Assembly: GCF_009914765.1 (NCBI RefSeq)
Contig: NZ_WYDS01000011.1
Span: 78,928-142,927, forward strand
Source: Halodesulfovibrio sp. MK-HDV
GTDB taxonomy: Bacteria; Desulfobacterota; Desulfovibrionia; Desulfovibrionales; Desulfovibrionaceae
Direction of reading: 5' to 3'
Length of the DNA: 64,000 nucleotides
Made by a program: the position numbers and the translations under genes. Under the pieces are notes generated by a model. It saw nothing but the letters and a program-made list of their open reading frames with translations. It was not told where the DNA came from and searched no databases. The number at the start of each line of letters is the position of its first letter. Within the stretch, counting starts at the first letter, position 1. Below are positions 27,446-36,330 of this stretch, in pieces.

Positions 27446-29717
27446 CCTTATCCTTATCCTTCTCTTCTATGAAGAAATCAAGGTTGCAAATAGATACTTC
27501 TTCACACCCTTTATTAGCATTTTTATCTTTCTTAATAACCACAAGAGTTACGTCATCTGCATTCGGTACATTCTTTTGCCATGCTTCTACAGCTTCAAGC
27601 ACGTAGTCTCGTATCTCTTCTGCTGTTTTGGAAGCATGTTTACGAATGACTTCACGTACCCGGTCTTTGCCGTACAAGTCACCGTACCCACCTTTACGAG
27701 CTTCCCAGATACCATCCGTGCCTAATAATACGATTGTACCTTGCTGAGTAAGATCAATTTCACTCTCTTCATATTCAAAACGCTCAATAACACCAAGCGG
27801 CAAGCCTTTGCCGCGCAGTTCAGTAAATTCTTTTTGTTCCGGCAGATATACTATTGCTGGATCATGTCCTGCTCTAACCCATCGCACGGTATCGCTATCT
27901 AACATTATTTCCAGATAAAACAGTGTCATAAACTGCCCAGTACCATGAATATCCTGCGCAAGTAGATTGCTGACCTGAGAAACTCTGCGAGACGCACTTA
28001 TACGTGTGCACTCTGTATGTACTCTCAACAACGCACGCGCTGTGGTCATCAACAAAGCTGATGCAACACCATGACCGGAAACATCGCCGACAACAACGGA
28101 CAGCACAGGATTACCATCACACGCCGTCATGTAGTAATCGTAATAATCCCCGCCAGTCTGATCACAGTAGCGAATAGCACCGGAAATTTGCCACCCCGGT
28201 AATTTTGGGCTTCTAGCGGGAAGCAAATTTTCCTGAATCTCATGCGCAACATCCAGCGCTTGCTGAGTCTCCAGTAAATGCTCCAATTGAGGCCCTATTC
28301 GGTTGAAGGTCTCCACAAGAGTATCGCGTTCATCACCGGTTTTAAATTCAACACGAGCATTAAAGTTACCCTGAGCAAGCTCTTTAAAGGCTTCCACCAT
28401 CAAGTTCATCGGTTTGGAAATAGTCTGACTCGCGTACATGGCAAAAAGGAATGTCAAAAAGACAATTACAACAACGGCAATTTCCACCACACGCTGTTGA
28501 GCAGAGCTTGCCCAATAAAGATAGGCAAGTATCTTATTAGTCAAATGCATTACGTCATCTTCAGGCACTACTGCGATGAAGTAACTATTTTCTTTGAACG
28601 GCGCCCAAGCCACAAGACTGGATTCCCTATCCCACGGCATTAGCAAGGTACCGGATGTTCCTGAAGCAATGGCATTCATAAATTTTGCCTTCACTTCATC
28701 ATTATTAAACTTGACCCATTGCTCTTTCGAACCACCCATGACCCATGTGTATTCACGGTCGGTTTTTCCACGCTTGTAGGTATGAGCAATTGTGCGCAGG
28801 CCCGCGCTACCAGTCACTTTGTCGTCAGCCTCTTCCGCAAGAATCAGACGGGCGTGGTTCGACCATGCAGCAGAAATATTTCCACCGGAAAGTCCCTGTT
28901 CCATGAGAACATCAAGACCGACAACGCCGACAATCTCTTTTTTTTCATTAAACAGCGGAGCCGACACGGTAAACACAAGCCTGCCCGTCGAGATATCCCG
29001 CAGCGGTGCTCGCCAGACCATTTTTTTTTCCTCAACAGCCAGTCGGTACCATACGCGCTTACGCGGATCATACGTTTTAGGAATACCACCATGAGCAGGA
29101 TAATACGCTAACAGCCCAGACTCAGTACCAATGTAGAGGTTGTAGATGAATGAGCCATATGATTTTTTAAGCTCTTTGAACAAGGGGAGCAGTCGAATCA
29201 GTTTTCCCGCTTGAAGCTTTGCAGCGGCTCGCTCTATCTGATCTTGCGGCAGGAAGTATGCGATATCACCAAAGGAAATATACTTGCTTATGTCATTGCC
29301 ATATTTGACCATATACTGACGAGTTGGTGCATGCTGAGGATCGACGACGAGGTCTTCAGGATACGGAACAGTCGGTTTAATCTGATCAGAGTAAAGCAGT
29401 TTTTCCTTAGATGGGGCATGCATATCAAGAAAATGCTGAGCAGAAAAAGCCACAACATCGATAATGACGCTTCGCATCCGCTCACTGTTCTCAAGATTTT
29501 TAGCAACGTTGACGGCGATATTTTCAATAGAAAGACTCGCCTGTTTCACCAAGTCTTTACGGGTACTTTCATACAAATAATCTTTAATATCTGTTTCCAG
29601 CTGTTGCACCGTTATGAGAGTGCCACAGATGGGCAACACACTGAACAATACCAGCGTGAGGAACAACTTCCATCGTAAGGACAACCTATGAATAAAGGTC
29701 AACTTTCTAAGTGCCAT
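27438..29717 (-). CDS. Membrane sensor PP2C-type serine phosphatase (SpoIIE/RsbU-like) with Cache and HAMP
   Basis: The 759-residue protein has an N-terminal membrane helix (about 17-38), a long extracytoplasmic Cache sensor (about 40-390) with YDPRKRVWYRLA and VGVVGLDVLM motifs, a second helix (about 410-430) and HAMP. A SpoIIE/PP2C domain (about 500-735) follows, with metal-binding Asp in GGDYYDYY and GDVSGHG. It should dephosphorylate the STAS protein encoded at the end of this operon in response to an external signal. The last ~20 residues are an acidic Lys/Asp-rich tail (EEKDKDKDE). Confidence 0.92.
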   Translation of the reverse strand: MALRKLTFIHRLSLRWKLFLTLVLFSVLPICGTLITVQQLETDIKDYLYESTRKDLVKQASLSIENIAVNVAKNLENSERMRSVIIDVVAFSAQHFLDMHAPSKEKLLYSDQIKPTVPYPEDLVVDPQHAPTRQYMVKYGNDISKYISFGDIAYFLPQDQIERAAAKLQAGKLIRLLPLFKELKKSYGSFIYNLYIGTESGLLAYYPAHGGIPKTYDPRKRVWYRLAVEEKKMVWRAPLRDISTGRLVFTVSAPLFNEKKEIVGVVGLDVLMEQGLSGGNISAAWSNHARLILAEEADDKVTGSAGLRTIAHTYKRGKTDREYTWVMGGSKEQWVKFNNDEVKAKFMNAIASGTSGTLLMPWDRESSLVAWAPFKENSYFIAVVPEDDVMHLTNKILAYLYWASSAQQRVVEIAVVVIVFLTFLFAMYASQTISKPMNLMVEAFKELAQGNFNARVEFKTGDERDTLVETFNRIGPQLEHLLETQQALDVAHEIQENLLPARSPKLPGWQISGAIRYCDQTGGDYYDYYMTACDGNPVLSVVVGDVSGHGVASALLMTTARALLRVHTECTRISASRRVSQVSNLLAQDIHGTGQFMTLFYLEIMLDSDTVRWVRAGHDPAIVYLPEQKEFTELRGKGLPLGVIERFEYEESEIDLTQQGTIVLLGTDGIWEARKGGYGDLYGKDRVREVIRKHASKTAEEIRDYVLEAVEAWQKNVPNADDVTLVVIKKDKNANKGCEEVSICNLDFFIEEKDKDKDE

Positions 29718-29800
29718 TCCTCATAGTACCGTACCTTGCTTCTTAATATTGTTATATATGCCCGCACGATGTGTCTTTCTTACATCAAAGGATACCAAGC

Positions 29801-32329
29801 ATGGCAAATGAGTCCACACCGGTTACAAAGCGTTCTATGTACTACTGGGTATTACATAAAAATAGACCGCTTCAACTGGCCATGATTACGATCATTGTTG
29901 TAACGGTCGCAATGCGACTTGTTCCTATTGAAATGCAAAAGCGTATTATCTCTGATGCCATTCAGCTAAAGAAAGTTGATGCTCTCATCTACTACTGTAT
30001 GATCTATATCACTGCCGTATTCTCTGCTGGTATCCTCAAATATGCGATCAATATACTTCAAGCAAAAGTAGGCGAAAGCACACTCTTTAGAATTAGAAAG
30101 CACCTGTACGATCATATTCTCACACTCCCCATGCCTTTCTTCCGCAGAACCTCACCGGGGCTTGTTGTTTCAACACTTATGGCAGAACTGCTTCCTATGG
30201 CGACATTTGCGGGCATGGCTATTTCTGCACCGCTAGTTAATATCCTTACATTCTTCGCATTCGCTGGATACATGCTCTACCTCGACCCACTTCTTGCCGG
30301 ACTTTCCGTCTCAATCTACCCCATTGAAATGATCATTATTCCTATCTTGCAACGTAAATACAACAAGCTCAATCGTCAAAGAACAAATGGATTGCGACAG
30401 ACAAGCAGCATCATCAGCGAATCCATGACAGGGATTCATGAAATCCAAGGAAACTGTGCGTTTTCGCTTGAAGAAACCAAATTTAAAAAATCAGCACGTT
30501 GGCTTTACAACATTACCTACCGTCTCCTAATTGTAAAATTCGGCATCAAATTTACAAACAACATATTCCAATCCATTGGCCCGTTCATCCTATTTTTAGT
30601 TGGTGGTTATCTGGCGATTCAGGGGAAATTCCAACTGGGTGCATTGGTCGCGTTCCTGTCTGCGTACGAAAAATTATACGATCCTTGGAAAGAGCTCATG
30701 GAATTTTATCAGCTCTATCAAGACTGTGTCGTACGCTACAAACAGGTAATGGATTATTTTGATCTCGCGGCAGAATTTGATTCAATTCCGGAAGGTAGAG
30801 CTACCTATAAACTGAATGGCGACATTCATATTAAAGATCTCTCTTTCACTATCGGAACAAACATTCGTATTCTTGATAATATTGATTTAGATATAAAAGC
30901 TGGTGAGCACCTTGCTCTCGTAGGCTTTTCAGGAAGTGGTAAATCCACCCTCGCAAGTGCTGTAGGGCAAATGCTCAAATATACTGGCGGTAATGTGCAG
31001 CTGGATGGATACGAGGTTGCCCAACTGAGTAAGCAGGATATTGCGGAAAACGTTGGGATTGTTGCACAGCACCCATTTATTTTTGACGGCACTATTCGCA
31101 ACAACCTAGTGTACAGCAGTGAAGCGCTTATGCGGCAAAGGGGTGAAACAGACCCTGTGCTTCCGGACTTGGATCGAATCATTGAAGTGGCACAGCAGGT
31201 TGGTCTCTTTGTTGATGTACTCGGTTTCGGCCTGCGCACAACTCTTAAAAAGGACTCATCACCTGAGTTGATAGAAAGCCTGATCCGAGCACGTGAGCAG
31301 TTCCAGCAATTGCATGGTGCGAAGCTTCATAACGACATTGAATTCTTTAATTCTGAAAAATATCTGCAATATGCTTCCATCGCTGAAAATATTGTGTTCG
31401 GTGCATCACGGGATGAAAACATACTTCTTTCAAACCTTCACACACAACAACATTTCGTCAACTTCCTTAAAGAGTTCAACTTGCTTACTCAGCTGGAACT
31501 ACTAGGTTGCCTCATTGCCACGCGTACTATTGAGCTTATCCATAATTCACCGGATGAGCAGGAACTTTTGCAACGTAGCCCAGTTCCGGCTGATGCGCTT
31601 CCAACCTATCATCAGATTGTTGAACAACTGCGCAAATCGCAGACTCTAGAAGAGGGGCTGGTTAAATTGGAGCAGGATGCACGTGCCTCACTTCTTTACC
31701 TGAGTCTCAACTTTACACCGAGCCAGCATTCCATCGCCTCCATCCCAGAAAAACTATTCACTTCGATAAGTAGCATTCGCAAGTCATTCAAAAAATACAT
31801 GGATGAACATATGCCGCAAACATTCACTACATACAGTAGAGAAAACTATGTGCATACGCTCACCATTATGGACAACATCGCATACGGTCACATCAAACTC
31901 GATAATGCAGGTGCTGAAGAACGCGTTCAGCGACACATGAACCAGTTACTCATTATTGAAGGCGTACTGGAGCCAATTTTGGAGATTGGTCTGAACCACA
32001 ACGTCGGCAATATGGGTGAAGATCTCTCCGGTGGTCAGCGCCAAAAAGTTGCGCTGGCACGTGCCTTCCTTAAACAACCACCTATTTATATTTTTGATGA
32101 AGCCACATCTGCACTCGATAACGCGTCACAGACACGCATCCAGAATATTATGGAACGCATGCTGAAAGGCAAAGCGACCATACTCTCTGTGGTACACCGC
32201 CTCGACACCCTACCGGGGTATGACAGTGTGGCCGTGCTGCGTAGTGGCAAGCTTGTAGAAAAAGGTACCTACGAAGAACTTATGGAGAAAAAAGGATCCC
32301 TTTATGAGCTTGTGCACGGAGCGTCTTAA
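29801..32329 (+). CDS. ABC exporter, fused membrane and nucleotide-binding domains, with long NBD insertion
   Basis: The 842-residue protein has an exporter-type membrane domain (about 1-325) and a nucleotide-binding domain. Walker A is at about residue 375 (GFSGSGKST) and the Q-loop at GIVAQHPFIF. The signature LSGGQ does not come until about residue 743, with Walker B in IYIFDEAT and the H-loop in SVVHR. Walker A to signature is about 365 residues, against about 110 normally. The insert contains two more copies of the NI-x-(F/Y)G element that normally follows the Q-loop. The ATG at 29801 with AAGGA upstream is preferred over an in-frame GTG at 29771. The substrate is unknown. Confidence 0.88.
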   Translation: MANESTPVTKRSMYYWVLHKNRPLQLAMITIIVVTVAMRLVPIEMQKRIISDAIQLKKVDALIYYCMIYITAVFSAGILKYAINILQAKVGESTLFRIRKHLYDHILTLPMPFFRRTSPGLVVSTLMAELLPMATFAGMAISAPLVNILTFFAFAGYMLYLDPLLAGLSVSIYPIEMIIIPILQRKYNKLNRQRTNGLRQTSSIISESMTGIHEIQGNCAFSLEETKFKKSARWLYNITYRLLIVKFGIKFTNNIFQSIGPFILFLVGGYLAIQGKFQLGALVAFLSAYEKLYDPWKELMEFYQLYQDCVVRYKQVMDYFDLAAEFDSIPEGRATYKLNGDIHIKDLSFTIGTNIRILDNIDLDIKAGEHLALVGFSGSGKSTLASAVGQMLKYTGGNVQLDGYEVAQLSKQDIAENVGIVAQHPFIFDGTIRNNLVYSSEALMRQRGETDPVLPDLDRIIEVAQQVGLFVDVLGFGLRTTLKKDSSPELIESLIRAREQFQQLHGAKLHNDIEFFNSEKYLQYASIAENIVFGASRDENILLSNLHTQQHFVNFLKEFNLLTQLELLGCLIATRTIELIHNSPDEQELLQRSPVPADALPTYHQIVEQLRKSQTLEEGLVKLEQDARASLLYLSLNFTPSQHSIASIPEKLFTSISSIRKSFKKYMDEHMPQTFTTYSRENYVHTLTIMDNIAYGHIKLDNAGAEERVQRHMNQLLIIEGVLEPILEIGLNHNVGNMGEDLSGGQRQKVALARAFLKQPPIYIFDEATSALDNASQTRIQNIMERMLKGKATILSVVHRLDTLPGYDSVAVLRSGKLVEKGTYEELMEKKGSLYELVHGAS

Positions 32330-32392
32330 CGTTTCATCACTCTTATGCTTACGTTCATTGTAAACTGACTGATACATAATTCAGGAGATAGT

Positions 32393-32905
32393 ATGGATAC
32401 CCCTCAAAAGCCCCCGTCCTGCGAATATGATCGAAATTTAGAATTGCTGCTTAAAGCAGAAATTTTTTCTAAATTTCCAATTGAACGTCTTCGTTCGTAT
32501 GCTTTGCTTGTAAAGCGCATGAATTACCAAGCTGGTGGATACGTTTTCCATCAAGGAGACACAGACAACAAAGCCTACTTACTCGTGCAGGGTTCACTTT
32601 CTATTACTCATACCTACTCAGATAAGCCCAGCACACACGGCACCATCACTCAGGGGCGAGTATTCGGTACGTTGGCATTACTTGCAGATACAGAACGTCT
32701 TTTTTCTGTTGAAGCTGTTGTGCCTTCAACCTGCCTTATTCTGCCGCGCCCTAAAGCGTTAAGTGAGCTTGATAAAGACCCTGAAAACGCAAAAACGTTC
32801 ATAAAAATTATCACAGATCGCTTAAGCCATTGGGAGAAAAATTGTCTAGTAGAAGCAGCAACAATTGAAAGTTGCCCATGTAAATATGGAGTAAGCTTGA
32901 TTTAA
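32393..32905 (+). CDS. Cyclic-nucleotide-binding domain protein
   Basis: The 170-residue protein is essentially one cNMP-binding (Crp-like) beta-roll, about residues 22-145, with YVFHQGDTDNKAYLLVQGSL and a poorly conserved phosphate cassette. No helix-turn-helix follows; the C-terminal ~25 residues carry three Cys (NCLVEA, ESCPCKYG). It lies 63 bases after the ABC exporter on the same strand with a GGAGAT ribosome binding site, so it may regulate that exporter. True ligand binding is uncertain. Confidence 0.8.
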   Translation: MDTPQKPPSCEYDRNLELLLKAEIFSKFPIERLRSYALLVKRMNYQAGGYVFHQGDTDNKAYLLVQGSLSITHTYSDKPSTHGTITQGRVFGTLALLADTERLFSVEAVVPSTCLILPRPKALSELDKDPENAKTFIKIITDRLSHWEKNCLVEAATIESCPCKYGVSLI

Positions 32906-33117
32906 AATAAGGCAGCGCTACTATTTTGCATGAAGTGACAGTCAAAACCTTACATCATACTGTTTTTTCAACTTCATACATAACTATCAGTAACAATAGA
33001 GTATTCTACAAGCACCACTGTCTTTTGAACAACTGACACTGCTATTTTAACTTGCAACCGATATTGATTGAGTATACAACTTAATCAAGCTATCTGATGT
33101 AGCCAAAAATTTCTCTC

Positions 33118-33360
33118 TGCAGCACCTTCGGGTGCGCTCATTGCCACTCCAGTCTGTCATCGACTAGCCCGCGTTTGACAGACTGCTTACCGAGAGAACA
33201 GCGGTCTTCTCCTCTGTCTTTAAATATATGCCTGCAACATATATGCGATCTCTCGGTCGGCGAACCGACTAGCCCACACCTTGTCGGTTCGCCAACCCTT
33301 TTCCCCAATAGTTCCCTAGTGGACAAAAAAAAGCCGTATGCATTGCATACGGCTTTTTTC
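33118..33360 (+). ncRNA. Candidate structured RNA with four hairpins and a terminator
   Basis: The 482-base gap after 32905 contains a run of strong inverted repeats. They are 33122-33126/33131-33135 with a TTCG tetraloop; 33151-33159/33176-33184 (9 bp); 33189-33197/33249-33257 (9 bp) enclosing 33224-33230/33238-33244 (7 bp); and 33259-33269/33283-33293 (11 bp). The second and last hairpins share the loop-side sequence CGACTAGCCC. A terminator follows at 33331-33358. This looks like a small RNA or processed leader on the plus strand. No coding frame with a ribosome binding site fits. It could instead be a decayed repeat element. Confidence 0.4.
33326..33360. terminator. Bidirectional terminator
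   Basis: Stem 33331-33340 with 33346-33355 (the palindrome extends further into the loop), with A8 before and T6 after. It can end the candidate RNA on the plus strand and the redox operon on the minus strand. Confidence 0.85.
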
Positions 33361-33387
33361 ATATCTCATGTAACTTACGCGGTTATG

Positions 33388-33999
33388 TTATCGACATGCA
33401 GCTGCACATTTCTGAACAAGACTTCTCAAGGTACTTCCTATTCGCATACCCAAAACCTGAGGTTTTGATAACGGCTTCCGTATTGGTTTTTCCAAAACGA
33501 CCCCGTTACGTTCTGCTATAATCATACGTGCTGCAAGCTCAGTCACATTTCCAGTAAGCATTGTACACTGCGCAAAATGCTTTGCCGGATCATCTTTGAG
33601 GTGGCGCGTGAGACTGCGACAACAGGTGGATTTATGATTTCTCACAAACGCATCATGTAATTCTTTTCCGCAGTCACGTGCGTGTGCATTGCTTGTAGCA
33701 ATGCGTCCTTTTCCGGTAAACATACCTACAGAGGCAAGTCCCCCAGCAAGAGCACCACACATGCAACCAGCACTGCCCACCCCCATACAGAAGGTTGAAC
33801 CAAGGTTGATTGCTTCCTCTTCAGAAAGGGAACCATCAAACGCATCGTTCAGGGTAAACAGTACGGCTTCGGCACACAGCAGAGCTCGTGTCTCAAAGAG
33901 ATTCTCGGCCTGAAGTTTCAGCTTATCAATTGTAGCTGCAATTTCAGGAGATAGTTCAGCGTCAGCAAATGACGCATCAGTGTACTTATTTAATTTCAT
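33388..33999 (-). CDS. C_GCAxxG_C_C family putative redox protein
   Basis: The 203-residue protein matches the family named for its conserved cysteines: C-x-x-x-x-x-x-x-GC-x-CGA followed by GG, here STFCMGVGSAGCMCGALAGG at about residues 69-88. Later Cys are C109 (DCGKE), the pair in STCCR and the single Cys of AQCTM. Members are thought to bind a metal or cluster, but function is not established. The start overlaps the end of the rhodanese gene by 14 bases, so the two are translated together. It is the last gene of a three-gene operon and is followed by a terminator. Confidence 0.85.
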   Translation of the reverse strand: MKLNKYTDASFADAELSPEIAATIDKLKLQAENLFETRALLCAEAVLFTLNDAFDGSLSEEEAINLGSTFCMGVGSAGCMCGALAGGLASVGMFTGKGRIATSNAHARDCGKELHDAFVRNHKSTCCRSLTRHLKDDPAKHFAQCTMLTGNVTELAARMIIAERNGVVLEKPIRKPLSKPQVLGMRIGSTLRSLVQKCAAACR

Positions 34000-34495
34000 C
34001 TACAGGGTATCCTGCTTCTTTCCATGCTTTAATACCACCCGGGTGACGGTAAACATTGGTGTAGCCAAGTTTGCGTGCCCACATGGCACCATTATGAGAA
34101 CGGGTACACTTTACAAAGCCGCAATAGAAAACAAGCATACGATCTTTATCTGAGCCAAGAAGCGCTTCAAATTCTGCCTGAGTTTTGCCTGCGGTTTCGT
34201 TAGTATCCCAGCTGGTCATATCTGGAATAGGAAATAAAAATTGTTCAGCAGCAGGAATGTGGTTCTTTTTGTAAGAAGCTTCGTACGGCATGGTATCAAT
34301 AACAAGCAGGTTGCCCTTACTCAAAGCATCTTTCAATTCCTGTGTAGAGATTACGTTGTAATCACCACGCTGGACTTCTTTAGCAAGCTTAATGGACTTA
34401 GTTTCGAGGTCCATTTCAGATTCACCAATACCCATGAATCCGCTTAACATAACAACCCCAACCAACAACACACAGCATACAAAAATCTTACGCAC
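33986..34495 (-). CDS. Exported rhodanese-like sulfurtransferase
   Basis: The 169-residue protein has an N-terminal signal or membrane anchor (about 3-22) and one rhodanese domain (about 45-165). The active-site Cys is in FYCGFVKC, with a second Cys four residues later. The start is GTG with GGAG six bases upstream. It sits between a MauE/DoxX-like membrane protein and the C_GCAxxG_C_C protein, so a periplasmic sulfur or thiol relay is plausible. The substrate is unknown. Confidence 0.85.
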   Translation of the reverse strand: MRKIFVCCVLLVGVVMLSGFMGIGESEMDLETKSIKLAKEVQRGDYNVISTQELKDALSKGNLLVIDTMPYEASYKKNHIPAAEQFLFPIPDMTSWDTNETAGKTQAEFEALLGSDKDRMLVFYCGFVKCTRSHNGAMWARKLGYTNVYRHPGGIKAWKEAGYPVDEIK

Positions 34496-34534
34496 AGCAT
34501 ACTCCAGTTTGAAATATCTTTTTAGTAACAGCGA

Positions 34535-35023
34535 CTACAAAATTTTAGCAGTCTGTTTTCTTCGCATGGGAGAAAAAAATAAAAAACAACAGGCAGCCAA
34601 CAGACCCACATCCCGTATGAATGCCTCTCGCAATGCACTGCCATCATCATAACCGGCAGGAACTTCACCCGCGGCAAAACAGCCGCAATCGGCAATGACA
34701 AGTCCTTCGTACATGGCGTAGCTAAGCACTGCCATAAACATTACGGTCATGGCAGTGATCGCAGTCAAACTCCCGCGCACATTCCAGACAAGCCCAGCAC
34801 CTGCCAGAATTTCAAGCACAGGAAGTCCAACTGCTACATATGGAAGCAGTTCCAAGGGAACCACGCCAAATTCTTCTATGATGATCGCAAATCCACGTAA
34901 ATTCCAAAGCTTTCCGGCTCCCGCATATACAAAAACGGCACCGAGAAAAATGCGCACAACCAGCATAACGGTAGTGCGTTTTAAAATACGTGGAAAAAAT
35001 TTATCGAGCAGATACATACTCAT
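34535..35023 (-). CDS. MauE/DoxX-like membrane protein
   Basis: The 162-residue protein has four predicted membrane helices (about 18-40, 58-80, 85-105, 135-155). The N-terminal part has the DoxX/MauE feature VRIFLGAVFVYAGAGKLWN, and the loop after the third helix carries DCGCF, a Cys pair typical of MauE proteins that work with thioredoxin-like partners. It is the first gene of the redox operon. Its role is probably in thiol redox in the envelope, by analogy. Confidence 0.82.
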   Translation of the reverse strand: MSMYLLDKFFPRILKRTTVMLVVRIFLGAVFVYAGAGKLWNLRGFAIIIEEFGVVPLELLPYVAVGLPVLEILAGAGLVWNVRGSLTAITAMTVMFMAVLSYAMYEGLVIADCGCFAAGEVPAGYDDGSALREAFIRDVGLLAACCFLFFSPMRRKQTAKIL

Positions 35024-35176
35024 TGTTTTATCATCCTGAAGTTTTTAATCAAATCGATAATCCTCATTGCAATCACCACATTGCATCAGCTTTATCTATG
35101 ATAGCGGTAATATTTGCAGATAGTACAGCAGACTAATGTTTTTGCAATTTCGCCCACACAGCAGTATACATTGAAA

Positions 35177-36289
35177 ATGGCTGAAAAGAGACTACGAGAA
35201 GGATACACAACAGGCTCATCAGCATCGGCTGCTGCCGGTGCAGCGCTCCGTTTACTGCTCAAACAGCAGACGGTTACAGCGCTTGAAATAGCCCTCCCAC
35301 CGTTTTTACGAGAAAACGGGGCTACAGATGCGCCTAAAGAACGACTGATAATCCCTGTTTATGCAGTTCACCTTGAAGAAGGTGGAGCTGTTGGCAGTGT
35401 TATAAAAGACGGTGGTGACGATCCGGATGCAACCAATGGGTTACACATTGAAGCACATGTTTCGTTATTTCCTGACAATGCAGAGATCATTCTTGAAGGC
35501 GGGAAAGGGGTTGGCAAAGTGACGCTCCCCGGATTACCCGTACCGGCAGGAAATCCTGCAATTAATCCAGAACCACAGGAACAAATAAAAGCAGCAGTAC
35601 GAGAGGCATGTGCCGAAGCCAACTACACTGGCGGCGTGCGTGTACGTATAGAAGTGCCGCGCGGTGAAGAGCGATCCAAGAACACCATGAATGCCCGATT
35701 GGGAATTCTCGGTGGAATATCTATCCTTGGAACACGCGGAACCGTAAAGCCCTTTAGTCATAGCTCATGGAAGGCAACCATTCTGCAAGGTATGGATGTT
35801 TCACTTGCAGCCGGTGTAGATTACATAGGATTTTCCACAGGCAGACGCAGCGAGCGGCTACTTATGGAAACCCTGCCGGAGTGGAAAGAACTCGCCTTTG
35901 TTCAGGCAGCAGACTTTGTTCAGTTCTCACTGGAGTCAGCGGCAGACAAAGGGTTCAAGCGCGCGGCATGGTCATGTTTCTTTGGGAAACTGGTCAAGTT
36001 GGCGCAAGGACACGCATACACCCACGCCAAAACTGCACCTGTTGATTTTCTATTACTCGCACAATGGTGTCGCGAAGCCGGTATCGCCGACTCTTTGCTT
36101 CCTGAAATTGAGGGAGCCAACACTGCGCGGCAAGTACTCGACATCATCAAGGACGATCCAAACAGAGAAACAGCGCTGCGCCACGTAGCAACCATAGCAC
36201 GTGACATTGCGCAGGCATGGGCTAAAAACTCCGTAGAAATTACTGTCTATTTATTTGATTTTGATGGCACACTGCTCACAGTTGTGTAA
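35177..36289 (+). CDS. cbiD: Cobalt-precorrin-5B C1-methyltransferase CbiD
   Basis: The 370-residue protein opens with the CbiD signature REGYTTGSSASAAAGAA and has GGDDPDATNG, the nucleotide-binding-like VPRGEERSKNTMNARLGILGGISILGT and TGRRSERLLM. It methylates C1 in the anaerobic cobalamin pathway. The start is uncertain: the ATG at 35177 matches the family N-terminus but lacks a clear ribosome binding site, and the frame is open from a TTG at 35114. The next gene, cbiET, begins about 40 bases after the stop. Confidence 0.92.
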   Translation: MAEKRLREGYTTGSSASAAAGAALRLLLKQQTVTALEIALPPFLRENGATDAPKERLIIPVYAVHLEEGGAVGSVIKDGGDDPDATNGLHIEAHVSLFPDNAEIILEGGKGVGKVTLPGLPVPAGNPAINPEPQEQIKAAVREACAEANYTGGVRVRIEVPRGEERSKNTMNARLGILGGISILGTRGTVKPFSHSSWKATILQGMDVSLAAGVDYIGFSTGRRSERLLMETLPEWKELAFVQAADFVQFSLESAADKGFKRAAWSCFFGKLVKLAQGHAYTHAKTAPVDFLLLAQWCREAGIADSLLPEIEGANTARQVLDIIKDDPNRETALRHVATIARDIAQAWAKNSVEITVYLFDFDGTLLTVV

Positions 36290-36330
36290 TGTTACCAAAG
36301 CATTGCAACCGGAAACTTGCTGGAGGGATT

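Noticed and set aside
26900..27472. 190-codon plus-strand frame
   Set aside because: Antisense to the RsbW-like and STAS genes, which have clear motifs.
33118..33360. CRISPR array
   Set aside because: The repeated loop motif occurs only twice and the structures are unequal hairpins, not regular repeats with spacers.
35024..35176. Cobalamin riboswitch before cbiD
   Set aside because: No B12-box-like sequence or matching fold is visible in the leader.
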